A stretch of 33,305 bases of DNA, from contig JASEJC010000006.1 of NCBI GenBank assembly GCA_030016755.1, positions 1-33,305 of the forward strand, in the 5' to 3' direction. The stretch comes from Candidatus Hodarchaeaceae archaeon (GTDB taxonomy: Archaea; Hadarchaeota; Hadarchaeia; Hadarchaeales; Hadarchaeaceae). Position numbers and translations under genes: made by a program. Positions within the stretch are counted from its first letter, which is position 1; each line of letters begins with the position of its first letter. The notes beneath the pieces were generated by a model. That model saw only the letters and a list, made by a program, of their open reading frames with translations, was not told the origin of the DNA and searched no databases. Shown here in pieces: positions 15,285 to 23,717 of the stretch.

Positions 15285-17626
15285 CGTTGCTTGATTTTAC
15301 TTTTTCTTTTTTCCTTGAGGGCATTTAGAACTCGCTCAGGGGTGAACGGCGTCTCGTATAGCCTGATGCCCACCGCGTTGTAGATGGCATTGGAGATCGC
15401 CGGGAGGGGACCATTTATGTTTACCTCGCCCACGGTTTTTGCGCCGTAGGGGCCGGTTGGCTCGTAGCTGGGGACCAGGATGGTTGTGATTTTGGGGATG
15501 TCCGGGGCGGAGAATATTTTGTAATCGGTAAAGGATGGGTTCAGCACCCGCCCGCGGTCGTCGAAGATGAACTCCTCGGTGAGGGCATAACTTATACCAT
15601 TCAAGATTGCACCCTCGGCTTGCCCCTCGGCCAGCTTCGGGTTGACTGCCGTTCCGCAGTCCACTGCCGCCACGTAGGAGAGCACCTTGACTTGCCCGGT
15701 CTCGGTGTCGACCGCGACCTCCGCGAAGTGGGCGGCGAACGATTGAGGGGGCAGCCGGCTGAACTCGGATGCCGTGGCCCCAATCTGGAACTGATCCTTC
15801 CCGTACAGCGCACGTTTGATTATCTGGCTGAACTCCACCCGCTTGCCGCTCTTGCCCGACACGACGCCCTTGTTCTCGATTCGTAGGCCCTCCTTCGGCT
15901 CCCCGAGGATATCAGCAGCCACCCCCAAAATTTGTTCCCTGATTTTTTCAGCCGTCCTCAGAACAGCCATCCCTGACAGATAGGTGGTCCCGGAGGCGTA
16001 CGCTCCCTTGTCGAACGGGGTGAGGTCTGTGTCCGATGGGTACACGATGACATCCTCTACCGGGATGTCGAGGGTTTCGGCGAAAATCTGGGACAGCACG
16101 GTGTCGGCGCCCGTCCCCAGGTCGGTTGCGCCAATTAGGAGGTTAAAGGAGCCATCATCGTTCATCTTTGCGTAAGCTGAGGCCATGTCGATTAAGGGGA
16201 CCGTGCCGCCCTGCACCAGGCAGCACATGCCGATGCCATGTTTAATTGGACCCTTGGATTGTTTCTTGTACCGCTCGCGCTTCTCGCGCCATCCGAAAAC
16301 CTCAGCGCCCTTGTCGATGCACTCGGGCAGCGAGCAGCTCTCGACGATCATCTCGACCCCCCTCCCCGTCTCGCTCAGGGCCTTGAAAATCGGTGAGGTC
16401 TCGCCCTCCTTGATGGTGTTGAGCTTCCAGAAGTCCACGGGGTCCATCCCGATAGCCTCGGCCATCTCGTCCATCATAACTCCCATGGGAAAGGCTGCCT
16501 GGGTCACCCCATAACCCCGGTAAGCACCGCCAGGGAGGAGGTTGGTGTAAACAGCATCGGCAACCCATTTGATGTTTTTGCAGCGGAAAAGGGGGAGGGC
16601 CTTGGCGCAGGTGTTGTTCATAACCGTCATCGCGTGAGCACCATATGCCCCGGCATTGCTCAGAACCTTGAGCTGGATGGCTGTGATGGTCCCGTCTTTT
16701 TTAACACCAGTCTTCGCCCACATCACCATCGGGTGCCGAACCCGTGCCGAAACGAATTCCTCTTCTCTCGTGTAGGCCAACCGAACCGGGCGCTTGGTCA
16801 ACATGGCCAGCATCGCGCAGACCTCCTCTATAAGCACCTCTTGTTTGCCCCCGAACCCGCCCCCGATGCGCGGCTTAATCACGCGAATCATCCTCTCGGG
16901 GACCTGTAGGCACTGGGCGACGATTCTACGGACATGGAAGGGGACCTGGTTGCTTGTGCGGATTATCAGACGTCCGGCGGGGTCAAAGTAGCAGATGCAG
17001 GTGTGGGGCTCGAGGCTGCAGTGTTGTTCGTGGTGGGTCTTGAACTTGCACTCGACGACGAAATCCGCTTCCTTTATCCCCTGCTCGAAGTCCCCCACTT
17101 CTAGGTCGATGTGGGCGCAGTGGTTGTGTTTTGGGTCGTAAAATACTGGTATGATGTATTTGCAATCGGGCTCGTCGTGGATGACCGGGGCCCCCTTGTC
17201 CATCGCTCGCTCTGGATCGAAGACGGCCGGCAGGGGCTCGTACTCAACCTTGATCAACTCCAGCGCCCTTTCGGCGATTTCCTCGGTCTCGGCCGCGACG
17301 GCTGCTACCCGGTCGCCGACGTACCGAACCTTGTTATCGAACATTACGATGTCATATGGGGACGGCTCGGGCCAGCCCTGTCCAGCAGTGGTGTGGATCA
17401 CACGGGGGACGTTCTTGTAACAGAGTACCGCGTGGACACCAGGCAGGGCCTCGGCCTTGCTTGTGTCAATGTTCTTGATTCGTGCGTGGGCGTGAGGGCT
17501 CCACAGGATTTTGGCGTGCAGCATCCCCCTGAGCTCGATATCGTCGGTGAAGAGGGGTTTCCCTTGGGCGAGCGCGAGGGCGTCCACCTTAGGGACGCTC
17601 TTTCCAACGACTTTGAATTTCCTCAT
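15281..17626 (-). CDS. xanthine dehydrogenase-family molybdopterin-binding subunit
   Basis: Large catalytic subunit (781 residues) of a molybdenum hydroxylase. Visible are DDIELRGMLHAKILWSPHAHA at the N-terminus, IGGGFGGKQ (cofactor contact, ~residue 262), GGAYRGYGVTQA in place of the CO dehydrogenase AYxCSFR loop, and GAKTVGEVNINGP near residue 740 with the conserved active-site Glu. The loop argues against an aerobic-type CO dehydrogenase and for an aldehyde, purine or aromatic substrate. It overlaps the [2Fe-2S] subunit gene by 4 bases and is last in a four-gene operon. Confidence 0.92.
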   Translation of the reverse strand: MRKFKVVGKSVPKVDALALAQGKPLFTDDIELRGMLHAKILWSPHAHARIKNIDTSKAEALPGVHAVLCYKNVPRVIHTTAGQGWPEPSPYDIVMFDNKVRYVGDRVAAVAAETEEIAERALELIKVEYEPLPAVFDPERAMDKGAPVIHDEPDCKYIIPVFYDPKHNHCAHIDLEVGDFEQGIKEADFVVECKFKTHHEQHCSLEPHTCICYFDPAGRLIIRTSNQVPFHVRRIVAQCLQVPERMIRVIKPRIGGGFGGKQEVLIEEVCAMLAMLTKRPVRLAYTREEEFVSARVRHPMVMWAKTGVKKDGTITAIQLKVLSNAGAYGAHAMTVMNNTCAKALPLFRCKNIKWVADAVYTNLLPGGAYRGYGVTQAAFPMGVMMDEMAEAIGMDPVDFWKLNTIKEGETSPIFKALSETGRGVEMIVESCSLPECIDKGAEVFGWREKRERYKKQSKGPIKHGIGMCCLVQGGTVPLIDMASAYAKMNDDGSFNLLIGATDLGTGADTVLSQIFAETLDIPVEDVIVYPSDTDLTPFDKGAYASGTTYLSGMAVLRTAEKIREQILGVAADILGEPKEGLRIENKGVVSGKSGKRVEFSQIIKRALYGKDQFQIGATASEFSRLPPQSFAAHFAEVAVDTETGQVKVLSYVAAVDCGTAVNPKLAEGQAEGAILNGISYALTEEFIFDDRGRVLNPSFTDYKIFSAPDIPKITTILVPSYEPTGPYGAKTVGEVNINGPLPAISNAIYNAVGIRLYETPFTPERVLNALKEKRKSKIKQR

Positions 17627-18102
17627 CTCTTTCTCCCCCTCATGCGCTCGGCCGCCAGCTTGATTGCTTCAATTATCTTCACGTATCCGGTGCACCGGCA
17701 GAGATTTCCTGCAATCGCCTGCTTGATCTCGTTCTCGGTGGGGTTCGGGTTCTTGTCGAGGAGGGCCTTGGCCGAGAGTATCATCCCAGGGGTACAAAAG
17801 CCGCACTGAACTGCTCCCGTTTCAACGAACGCCAACTGCAGGGGGTACGGGTTTTCACTGGTTCCGATCCCCTCTATCGTGGTGATGGTTTTTTTGTCCG
17901 CCGCGACTGCAAGCGTCAAGCATGAGACGACAGGTTCTCCATCTACGAGCACGGTACAAGCGCCGCATTCTCCTGTGCCGCAACCATATTTTGTCCCGGT
18001 TAGGCCCAAGTCCTCCCTTATCACGTTTAGAAGCAGCTCATTTGGCTTCACGATAAGTTTCCTGCGCTCCCCGTTGATTGTGAACTCGATTTCTTTTTTC
18101 AT
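17623..18102 (-). CDS. molybdenum hydroxylase [2Fe-2S] subunit
   Basis: Small electron-transfer subunit (159 residues) linking molybdopterin and FAD subunits. The N-terminal plant-ferredoxin-type cluster is YGCGTGECGACTVL plus VVSCL. The C-terminal helical domain carries the second cluster in CGFCTPGMI and CRCTGY. I chose ATG 18102 (MKKEIEF), which overlaps the FAD-subunit stop as ATGA, rather than an upstream start with an unrelated 22-residue extension. The fixed order FAD, [2Fe-2S], large subunit is the coxMSL arrangement. Confidence 0.93.
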   Translation of the reverse strand: MKKEIEFTINGERRKLIVKPNELLLNVIREDLGLTGTKYGCGTGECGACTVLVDGEPVVSCLTLAVAADKKTITTIEGIGTSENPYPLQLAFVETGAVQCGFCTPGMILSAKALLDKNPNPTENEIKQAIAGNLCRCTGYVKIIEAIKLAAERMRGRKR

Positions 18103-18998
18103 CTCGCCCCACCTGCTTTGGTTCTCTCCAAGGCTTTCAGCAGTGCGCGCTTTACCAGCACTTTGCAAACTTCTATTTTGTAGAGGGGAGATGCGCGGAT
18201 TGAGGTCGGCCGCGGCTTTAGCTGCGCGGATGCAGCTTGAGCCGCTTTCTCAATGAGTGGTTCTTTCAATACCTTTCCTTTGAGCAAGGCTTCTGCTTTT
18301 TTAGACCTGATCAAAGTTGGCCCTACGCCTCCCCCGACTACAACCCTGGCCTCTTTGCAGGCTCCGTTTTTTTCCAAAGTAACCCGCACGGCTACATTTA
18401 GCGTGGCTAAATCTGCAGTGGTCCTGCTGAGTTTGAGGAAAGCCGTACCCGAACGAGGTGGTGGGCTCCTGGCATAAACTTCCGTGAGCAACTCGCCGCT
18501 CTTCAACGCGATTTTCCCGATGCCCATGAGGAACTCTTCCAGAGGGAGAGATCTTTCCCCACGCCGCCCAGCTATCTTCGCCACAGCATCTAGAGCTACA
18601 AGCGCCGGCGGAATCTCTGCGGAGGGGATTGCATTGCATATGTTACCTCCAATTGTAGCCATGTTCCTAATCTGAACCGTACCCATTGCTTCCGCAGCCT
18701 CAAAAAGAAGCGGATATTCTCTTTTGATCAATTTAGATGCAGTGATTTCTCGAAAAGTTGTTGTGGCTCCGATTCGGAGACCTCTTTTGTCCTTAGTTAT
18801 GTAGCGGAGATCAAGGATTTTCATGAGGTTTACCAAGTATTTTGGTTTGATTTTCCCTTTTTTCATATCAACAAGTAAATCCGTCCCACCGGCGATTAAT
18901 TTGGCGTCCTTTCTGTATTTGGCGAGAATGGTTATCGCATCAGAAATGGTTTCGGGCTCGAAGTACTCGAAGTCGTTCAACAATATTCTAGTACCCAC
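18099..18998 (-). CDS. molybdenum hydroxylase FAD-binding subunit
   Basis: FAD subunit (299 residues), CoxM/XdhB-like, which passes electrons from the iron-sulfur subunit to an acceptor. It begins FEYFEPETISDAITIL and has KLIAGGTDLLVDMKKG (FAD loop), TVQIRNMATIGGNICNAIPSAEIPPAL near residues 107-133, and a C-terminal CO_deh_flav_C domain with GGGVGPTL. The start is GTG 18998; GGAGGATGA, which overlaps the end of the upstream gene, supplies the ribosome binding site. It sits between the MoaD-like gene and the [2Fe-2S] gene. Confidence 0.92.
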   Translation of the reverse strand: MGTRILLNDFEYFEPETISDAITILAKYRKDAKLIAGGTDLLVDMKKGKIKPKYLVNLMKILDLRYITKDKRGLRIGATTTFREITASKLIKREYPLLFEAAEAMGTVQIRNMATIGGNICNAIPSAEIPPALVALDAVAKIAGRRGERSLPLEEFLMGIGKIALKSGELLTEVYARSPPPRSGTAFLKLSRTTADLATLNVAVRVTLEKNGACKEARVVVGGGVGPTLIRSKKAEALLKGKVLKEPLIEKAAQAASAQLKPRPTSIRASPLYKIEVCKVLVKRALLKALERTKAGGAR

Positions 18999-19004
18999 GT
19001 TATC

Positions 19005-19244
19005 TCATCCTCCACCCACAATAACTCCAACCCAGATAGCGTCGCCGTCTTTTAACGCTTTGTTGAGGCGCGCCCACTCGTTGTTGATAAATATTCTAAG
19101 GTGCTCCATTTCATCTTCCTTGAATCCTAGCTTAGCCAGCACCGTCCTTACCGTCGCGTTGGCAGGCAGCTCCAGGTCAAACTTTCTCTCCTTTCGCAAA
19201 CGTCTCAGGGTTGGCATTAGATCTACGCTTACGCGAATGGTCAT
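19005..19244 (-). CDS. MoaD/ThiS-family sulfur carrier
   Basis: A 79-residue ubiquitin-fold protein. The hydrophobic pattern, NATVRTVLAKLGF and LKDGDAIWVGVIVGGG are typical of MoaD/ThiS proteins, whose C-terminal Gly-Gly is adenylated and thiocarboxylated to deliver sulfur. Here the tail is three glycines. As the first gene of the molybdenum hydroxylase operon it most likely helps molybdopterin sulfur insertion for this enzyme, though no MoaE or activating MoeB is near. ATG 19244 follows GGGAGA. A promoter with a TTTTAAAA core lies about 40 bases upstream. Confidence 0.85.
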   Translation of the reverse strand: MTIRVSVDLMPTLRRLRKERKFDLELPANATVRTVLAKLGFKEDEMEHLRIFINNEWARLNKALKDGDAIWVGVIVGGG

Positions 19245-19279
19245 ACCGTATCTCCCGTCAACTTCACGGCGAGTTTTTT

Positions 19280-19289
19280 GTTTTAAAAC
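19280..19289. promoter_or_regulatory. palindromic TATA-like core between divergent operons
   Basis: The perfect palindrome GTTTTAAAAC lies between the MoaD-like gene (start 19244, minus) and sufC (start 19355, plus). Its distance suits the minus-strand operon; sufC may use the separate ACTTTTAGG near 19319-19327. It could be read in both directions. Confidence 0.4.
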
Positions 19290-19354
19290 ATTATGGGGTG
19301 AGCAGCTACTTTCGAGAAACTTTTAGGTAACCCAAATCACAGTTTTAAGGGGTT

Positions 19355-20086
19355 GTGCGCTTGGCAATTCTAACGATAAAAGACCTGACCGTCAAAATCG
19401 CTGGGAAACGGGTGCTGAACGGGGTAAACCTAGAAGTACCCGAAGGGGAGACCCACGTTCTGCTGGGTCCAAACGGCTCTGGAAAGACCTCGCTGATCAT
19501 GTCGATTTTGGGATTTCCGAGCTGCCGTATCATATCAGGTAAAATCAAGTTCAACGGTACGGACATTACCACCATGCCGATAGACAAGCGCACTAAGCTG
19601 GGGATTGGAGTAGCTTTCCAGAATCCTCCACCAATAAGGGGCGTCAAAATGGGCGATGTTTTGCGGCATCTCGCTAAAGGTGAAGTCGATGAGATAAAGC
19701 TGGCTGGCACCACAAACATCCCCGTGGATTTTTTCAACAGGGATTTGAACTTGGGGTTCTCCGGGGGCGAGCTCAAGCGGTCGGAGGTTTTACAGGTGCT
19801 CGCCCAGAGGCCCAGTTTTGCGATATTCGATGAGCCCGACTCGGGAGTGGATGTTGAAAATCTTGAGGTAATAGGCAAGGCAATCAACGAGTTCCTAAAG
19901 GGGCGATCGGGCCTGCTGATAACCCACCTTGGTCACATCCTGCGCTATGTGAAGGCGGATGTGGCGCACGTGATGTTTTACGGCACGGTCGCTTGTTCGG
20001 GGGAGCCGACCAGAATCCTCAACCAAATCATGAAGCAGGGTTACAAATGGTGCGAACGATGCCCAAAGGTAAGAAGACTGCGCTGA
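19355..20086 (+). CDS. sufC: Fe-S cluster assembly ATPase SufC
   Basis: ABC-type ATPase of the SUF scaffold that powers iron-sulfur cluster assembly with SufB. The 243 residues show LLGPNGSGKTSLIMSILG (Walker A), VAFQNPPPIRGV (the SufC-type Q-loop), FSGGELKRSEVLQ (signature), FAIFDEPDSGVDVE (Walker B, SufC-specific), and LLITHLGHILRYV (H-loop). The start is GTG 19355 with AAGGGG upstream; TTG 19361 is an alternative. It overlaps sufB by some 40 bases. The C-terminus has an extra CERC pair. Confidence 0.94.
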   Translation: MRLAILTIKDLTVKIAGKRVLNGVNLEVPEGETHVLLGPNGSGKTSLIMSILGFPSCRIISGKIKFNGTDITTMPIDKRTKLGIGVAFQNPPPIRGVKMGDVLRHLAKGEVDEIKLAGTTNIPVDFFNRDLNLGFSGGELKRSEVLQVLAQRPSFAIFDEPDSGVDVENLEVIGKAINEFLKGRSGLLITHLGHILRYVKADVAHVMFYGTVACSGEPTRILNQIMKQGYKWCERCPKVRRLR

Positions 20087-21282
20087 AGGCGATGAGGAAG
20101 CCGGCAGCGTTTGGACCTGACCTGAACCTTGCGGGTTTTAGAAGGAAAGCTAGACCATGGCCCGCCTGTCCGATTTCCGCTTTGCCAAAAGAGGTAACTC
20201 AGAAAGCGCTGGAGGCTGGCGTCAAGGCCGACGAGAAGGGGAGAGCTGGCATGTATTTTCAGGTGGACTACTCGGTGGTCCTTCAAACCATTCGAAAAAC
20301 TTTTGAGGGAAAAGTAGATGTGATGAGCACCCCGGAGGCACTTGAGAAATATGGCTGGGTGAAGGATTATTGGTGGAAAATCGTCGACGTGAGCACTGAC
20401 AAATACACCGCGCTGGCTGAGCTAAAATGGGATAAGGGTGTTTTCATCAGGGTGCGGAAGGGGCAAAAAGTTACGCTGCCCCTACAAGCTTGCTTTTTCA
20501 TCTCCAAGGACGGGTTGAACCAAAATGTCCATAACTTGATTGTTGCCGAACCCCACTCTGAAGTTCAGCTGATAACGGGCTGTACGACCCATCGGGGAGT
20601 TCAATCCGGGCTACATGTTGGTGTTTCAGAATTCTACGTTGGGGAGGGGGCAAAGCTTACCTTCACGATGGTTCATAATTGGGCCCCGAATTTCGATGCT
20701 CGGCCAAGGGCGGCGGCTCTCTTGGAAAAGGACGCCACGTTCGTGTCGAATTACGTGTGCTTGAGGCCGGTGAAGAGCCTCCAGATGTACCCGGTCGCTT
20801 ATTGCAGGGGGGCTAACTCGAGGGTCAGCTTCAACACAATCTTGTACGGGGCCAAAAATTCGTACTTGGACGTGGGGTCGAAGGTGGTCCTTCAGGGTAA
20901 GGGGAGCCGCGGGGAGGTCATCGCGCGAGCCATAGCCTCGGACAACGCGCAGATAAATGCTCGCGGGCTCTTGGTTGGGGAGCACGAGGACTCGAGGGCT
21001 CATCTCGAATGCAGGGGGCTTCTGCTCTCCGATGAAGCAGCTATCCACGCAATCCCAGAGCTCCTAGGGAAAGTAGAAGGGACCGAGCTTTCACATGAAG
21101 CCGCGGTCGGCAAGATAGCCGAGGAGCAGATTCAGTATTTGATGGCGAGGGGATTCTCGGAGTCTGAGGCCGAGTCACTGATAATCCGTGGATTCATGGA
21201 TGTTGGCATCTTTGGCCTTCCAGATGCGTTAAGGGACGAGATCAAGCGGATGATCGAGACAACCGTTGTTAGAGCCCTCTGA
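20047..21282 (+). CDS. sufB: Fe-S cluster scaffold SufB/SufD family
   Basis: Beta-helix scaffold on which iron-sulfur clusters are built with SufC. In this 411-residue protein, the core appears as LITGCTTHRGVQSGLHVGVSEF, VVLQGKGSRGEVIARAIASD, and the C-terminal signature HAIPELLGKVEGTELSHEAAVGKI. The ending ARGFSESEAESLIIRGFMD is standard for SufB. No separate sufD or sufS (cysteine desulfurase) is nearby, matching the minimal SufBC system of many anaerobic archaea. Start choice is uncertain: ATG 20047 and ATG 20059 both lie inside sufC; an upstream in-frame start at 19993 is less likely. Confidence 0.92.
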   Translation: MVRTMPKGKKTALKAMRKPAAFGPDLNLAGFRRKARPWPACPISALPKEVTQKALEAGVKADEKGRAGMYFQVDYSVVLQTIRKTFEGKVDVMSTPEALEKYGWVKDYWWKIVDVSTDKYTALAELKWDKGVFIRVRKGQKVTLPLQACFFISKDGLNQNVHNLIVAEPHSEVQLITGCTTHRGVQSGLHVGVSEFYVGEGAKLTFTMVHNWAPNFDARPRAAALLEKDATFVSNYVCLRPVKSLQMYPVAYCRGANSRVSFNTILYGAKNSYLDVGSKVVLQGKGSRGEVIARAIASDNAQINARGLLVGEHEDSRAHLECRGLLLSDEAAIHAIPELLGKVEGTELSHEAAVGKIAEEQIQYLMARGFSESEAESLIIRGFMDVGIFGLPDALRDEIKRMIETTVVRAL

Positions 21283-21309
21283 GGTCCATCGTTTCTGAAC
21301 CGTGGGTGA

Positions 21310-21399
21310 TGGAGCCGGGGGCCGGATTTGAACCGGCGAATAGCGGGTTTCTGCGTGGAACTGCAGCCCGCCGCCCTAACCGGACTAGGCTACCCCGGC
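21310..21399 (-). tRNA. tRNA-Cys (GCA) with a 12-nt intron
   Basis: Cloverleaf on the minus strand with CCA encoded at 21310-21312. Acceptor GCCGGGG pairs with CCCCGGC, and the discriminator is U, the hallmark of tRNA-Cys. The D stem is GCCT/GGGC, the anticodon stem GCGGG/CCCGC, and the T loop TTCAAAT. The anticodon loop is 19 bases long. Removing 12 bases (plus 21349-21360) after position 37 restores CU-GCA-GA. The splice region forms a bulge-helix structure: CUGC pairs with GCAG, flanked by 3-base bulges AGU and AAA, each cut after its second base. A TATA-like AATAAAAAG lies upstream around 21410-21420. Confidence 0.93.
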
Positions 21400-21436
21400 A
21401 CACCCTTCTTTTTATTGAAACAACGATAAAACGTCT

Positions 21437-22111
21437 GTGGTCTGTGTGAAAGAGCGGGTCGTTTGCTTGGTCTCAGGAGGGATAGACTCTCCCGTCGCCT
21501 GTGTTCTAGCGGCGAAGAGGTTCGAAATAATACCTCTTCATTTCTACGCTTGCCCCTACACGAGCGAGGAGATGTTCAAGCTCACGGTAAATGCGCTGAA
21601 AAGCCTCAGAAAAATCACGAAGTTCAAGAAGGCCATCGTTTATCCTTGGGCCGAGGTTCTGAGCGCAGTCATCGAGAAGCTCAGCCGCAGGGAGTACACG
21701 TGTCTGGTCTGTAGGAAAAGCATGTTTAAGGCTGCTGAACTCGTCTGTGAGCGGGAGGGGGCTGGGGCAATAGTGACAGGCGAGTCGTTGGGGCAGAAGG
21801 CGTCGCAGACCCTGAGCAACTTGGTGGCGATCTCCAGCGGGATAAAATTTCCGATCCTGAGGCCGCTGCTCGGGCTCGACAAGCTCGAGATAGAAAAAAT
21901 TTCGAAGGAGTTCGGAATTTGGCAGGCCCGACATACGGGGGGCTGCAGCGCGCTGCCCAGACACCCGCGCACGAGGGCCGCCGCGAGCGAGATCGACGAG
22001 CTCCTCGATCAACTCGAGCTTTGCGAACTCGTCAGGAAAAAATTTGAAGAAATTATTGAGCTCCGCACCTTTAAGGAGGACCTGGACTCACTTTTTGCGA
22101 AGCAATTTTAG
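21437..22111 (+). CDS. ThiI-type PP-loop sulfurtransferase domain protein
   Basis: A 224-residue PP-loop ATPase matching the catalytic domain of ThiI, which makes 4-thiouridine in tRNA and can feed thiamine thiazole synthesis. SGGIDSPVACVLA is the ATP loop. YTCLVCRKSMFKAAELV and ATP-domain VTGESLGQKASQTL follow, then RPLLGLDKLEI. The usual N-terminal ferredoxin-like and THUMP RNA-binding domains are missing, as is any rhodanese domain. The protein may need a partner or have another target. The start is GTG 21437 or GTG 21446; there is no clear ribosome site, so the mRNA may be leaderless. The 3' end overlaps thi4 by 24 bases, convergently. Confidence 0.85.
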   Translation: MVCVKERVVCLVSGGIDSPVACVLAAKRFEIIPLHFYACPYTSEEMFKLTVNALKSLRKITKFKKAIVYPWAEVLSAVIEKLSRREYTCLVCRKSMFKAAELVCEREGAGAIVTGESLGQKASQTLSNLVAISSGIKFPILRPLLGLDKLEIEKISKEFGIWQARHTGGCSALPRHPRTRAAASEIDELLDQLELCELVRKKFEEIIELRTFKEDLDSLFAKQF

Positions 22112-22876
22112 GGCAACTTCAGCCGCCCTTTTGCCCGAGAGCAGCATCCCCCCAAAAACCGGCCCCATGCGAGGTGACCCAAAGACCGCGTTGGCAGCCA
22201 TTCCCGTGACGACTAAACCCGGGTATATCTCACGTGTGTTTCGGATGATTTCTCGTTCGCCGACATCTGCCCACATGGGCTGCTCCCCGACAACGCCGCC
22301 GGTCCGCGTTGGGAACCTCGCGCCCGGGATTTTTCGCTGCACCACACGCGCTATCGAAGCATCGTGGCCGGTTGCATCGATGACGACCCGAGCGGCGACT
22401 CCAACTGGGTCCACATGCAGGCGGGCAGCCTCAACCGCCCCCCAATTGAGCACGACACCAGCGATACGTCTTTTTCCCCGGATCATGACATCTTCCGCCG
22501 CCAGCCCAACAAGCACACGAGCACCTGCATCGATGGCGGCCGAGGTACACTTCGACACACACTCGACTGAATCGGCGGTGTAGTAACCCCCGTTTGTGGG
22601 TTGAAGCTCGACCCCAACTTCCTCGAGGATTCGCTTCGCTGGATCTTGGATCACCACCCGTGGGAAGAGAATTCCACCACCCCACATACCTCCACCAACA
22701 TGAAGCTCGCGCTCGAAAACTGCCACCTTTGCCTTGCTCTTCGCCAAGTAACGGGCGGCGGTTATCCCAGAGGGCCCCGCCCCGACGACAGCTACATCGA
22801 GCTCGAGGGAGTTCAGGAGGTCGTGCATAAAGCGCTTGACGATTGCGGCTGTGATTTGAGTATCCTCCACTTTCAA
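22088..22876 (-). CDS. thi4: archaeal Thi4 thiamine thiazole synthase
   Basis: Makes the ADP-thiazole precursor of thiamine from NAD and glycine, with FAD-type fold. Of 262 residues, the first domain has VAVVGAGPSGITAARYLA (dinucleotide loop), VFERELHVGGGMWGGGILF, and later DATGHDASIARV and TGMAANAVFGSPRMGPVFGGMLLSGKRAA. Where yeast Thi4 uses a sacrificial Cys, this protein has His in ARLHVDP, the type known in methanogens to use free sulfide catalytically. Older annotation calls such proteins ribulose-1,5-bisphosphate biosynthesis enzymes; Thi4 is preferred. It overlaps the ThiI-like gene tail to tail. Confidence 0.92.
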   Translation of the reverse strand: MKVEDTQITAAIVKRFMHDLLNSLELDVAVVGAGPSGITAARYLAKSKAKVAVFERELHVGGGMWGGGILFPRVVIQDPAKRILEEVGVELQPTNGGYYTADSVECVSKCTSAAIDAGARVLVGLAAEDVMIRGKRRIAGVVLNWGAVEAARLHVDPVGVAARVVIDATGHDASIARVVQRKIPGARFPTRTGGVVGEQPMWADVGEREIIRNTREIYPGLVVTGMAANAVFGSPRMGPVFGGMLLSGKRAAEVALKLLRKK

Positions 22877-22907
22877 CTTTTCACCCTCTGATAGCTCACG
22901 TTAGGAT

Positions 22908-23702
22908 TTAAAGAAAGTTTGCGCCGCCAGGACGGTATCCCTGAGGGTCTATGACAACTGAGGGGTAACCTAACCTGTGGAGGGCCGGCACGATTTTTCC
23001 CTCCAGCTCTCGCGCGCGGGGCACTTCCTCCTGGCCCACCTCGATCTTGGCTCGAGTGCCTTGGTCCCGAACACGCACGACTCGAAAGCCCAAAGAGCGT
23101 AGGAACTCCTCGCCTCTCGCTATCCGCTCGAGCTTCTCCGGCGTGATCTTTTGTCCAAAAGGTACCCGCGAGGCGAGGCAGGGGTTTGCAGGCTTGTTCG
23201 CGTTTGGCAAGCCATATTCGGCCGCCAGCTCCCGAACCTCTTCCTTTGTCAGACCCGCTTCCGCGAGCGGGCTTCGGGCCCCAAACTCCTTGAGCGCCCG
23301 GATGCCAGGTCTGAAATCGGAGTAATCGTCGCGGTTTGTTCCATCTAGGATGCACCTGAATTCGAGCTCCCTCCGAACCCCGTCCAACTTCTGCAGAAGT
23401 TCCCTCTTGCAGTAGTAACATCGCTCGGAAGGGTTCGCGATGAAATTTGGGTCATGGAGCTCACAGGTGGTTATCACGAGGTGGTTGATGCCGATCCGCT
23501 TTGCAACAGCTTGCGCAATCTCGCGCTCTCCTGGCGGGTAGGTCGGGGAAACGGCTGTGACTGCGACCGCTTGATCTCCCAAGACATCGCGAGCGGCCGC
23601 GCAAACCGTAGAGGAGTCGACCCCGCCTGAAAAGGCAATCACCGCGCTCTCGCATTCCAGAATGATGGACATGAGCCGTTGTTTTTTTTCATCAAGTGGC
23701 AT
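22908..23702 (-). CDS. larE: LarE-family ATP-dependent sulfur transferase
   Basis: PP-loop protein (264 residues) of the LarE family. LarE inserts sulfur into the nickel-pincer cofactor of lactate racemase and related enzymes after ATP activation. Motifs: AFSGGVDSSTVC (ATP loop, ~residue 23), ERCYYCKREL (~93), DGTNRDDYSDFRPG, RSPLAEAGL, and NPCLASRVPFGQ (~177). The three cysteines in CYYC and PCLASR suggest the form that holds a [4Fe-4S] cluster for catalytic sulfur transfer instead of sacrificing a single Cys. No larB or larC is nearby, so the target may be different. ATG 23702 follows GAGGCGA. Confidence 0.88.
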   Translation of the reverse strand: MPLDEKKQRLMSIILECESAVIAFSGGVDSSTVCAAARDVLGDQAVAVTAVSPTYPPGEREIAQAVAKRIGINHLVITTCELHDPNFIANPSERCYYCKRELLQKLDGVRRELEFRCILDGTNRDDYSDFRPGIRALKEFGARSPLAEAGLTKEEVRELAAEYGLPNANKPANPCLASRVPFGQKITPEKLERIARGEEFLRSLGFRVVRVRDQGTRAKIEVGQEEVPRARELEGKIVPALHRLGYPSVVIDPQGYRPGGANFL

Positions 23703-23717
23703 GGTTGTCGCCTCAAA

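Noticed and set aside
15281-19244. Aerobic-type CO dehydrogenase (coxMSL)
   Set aside because: Gene order fits, but the large subunit has AYRGYG instead of the AYxCSFR active-site loop of true CO dehydrogenase.
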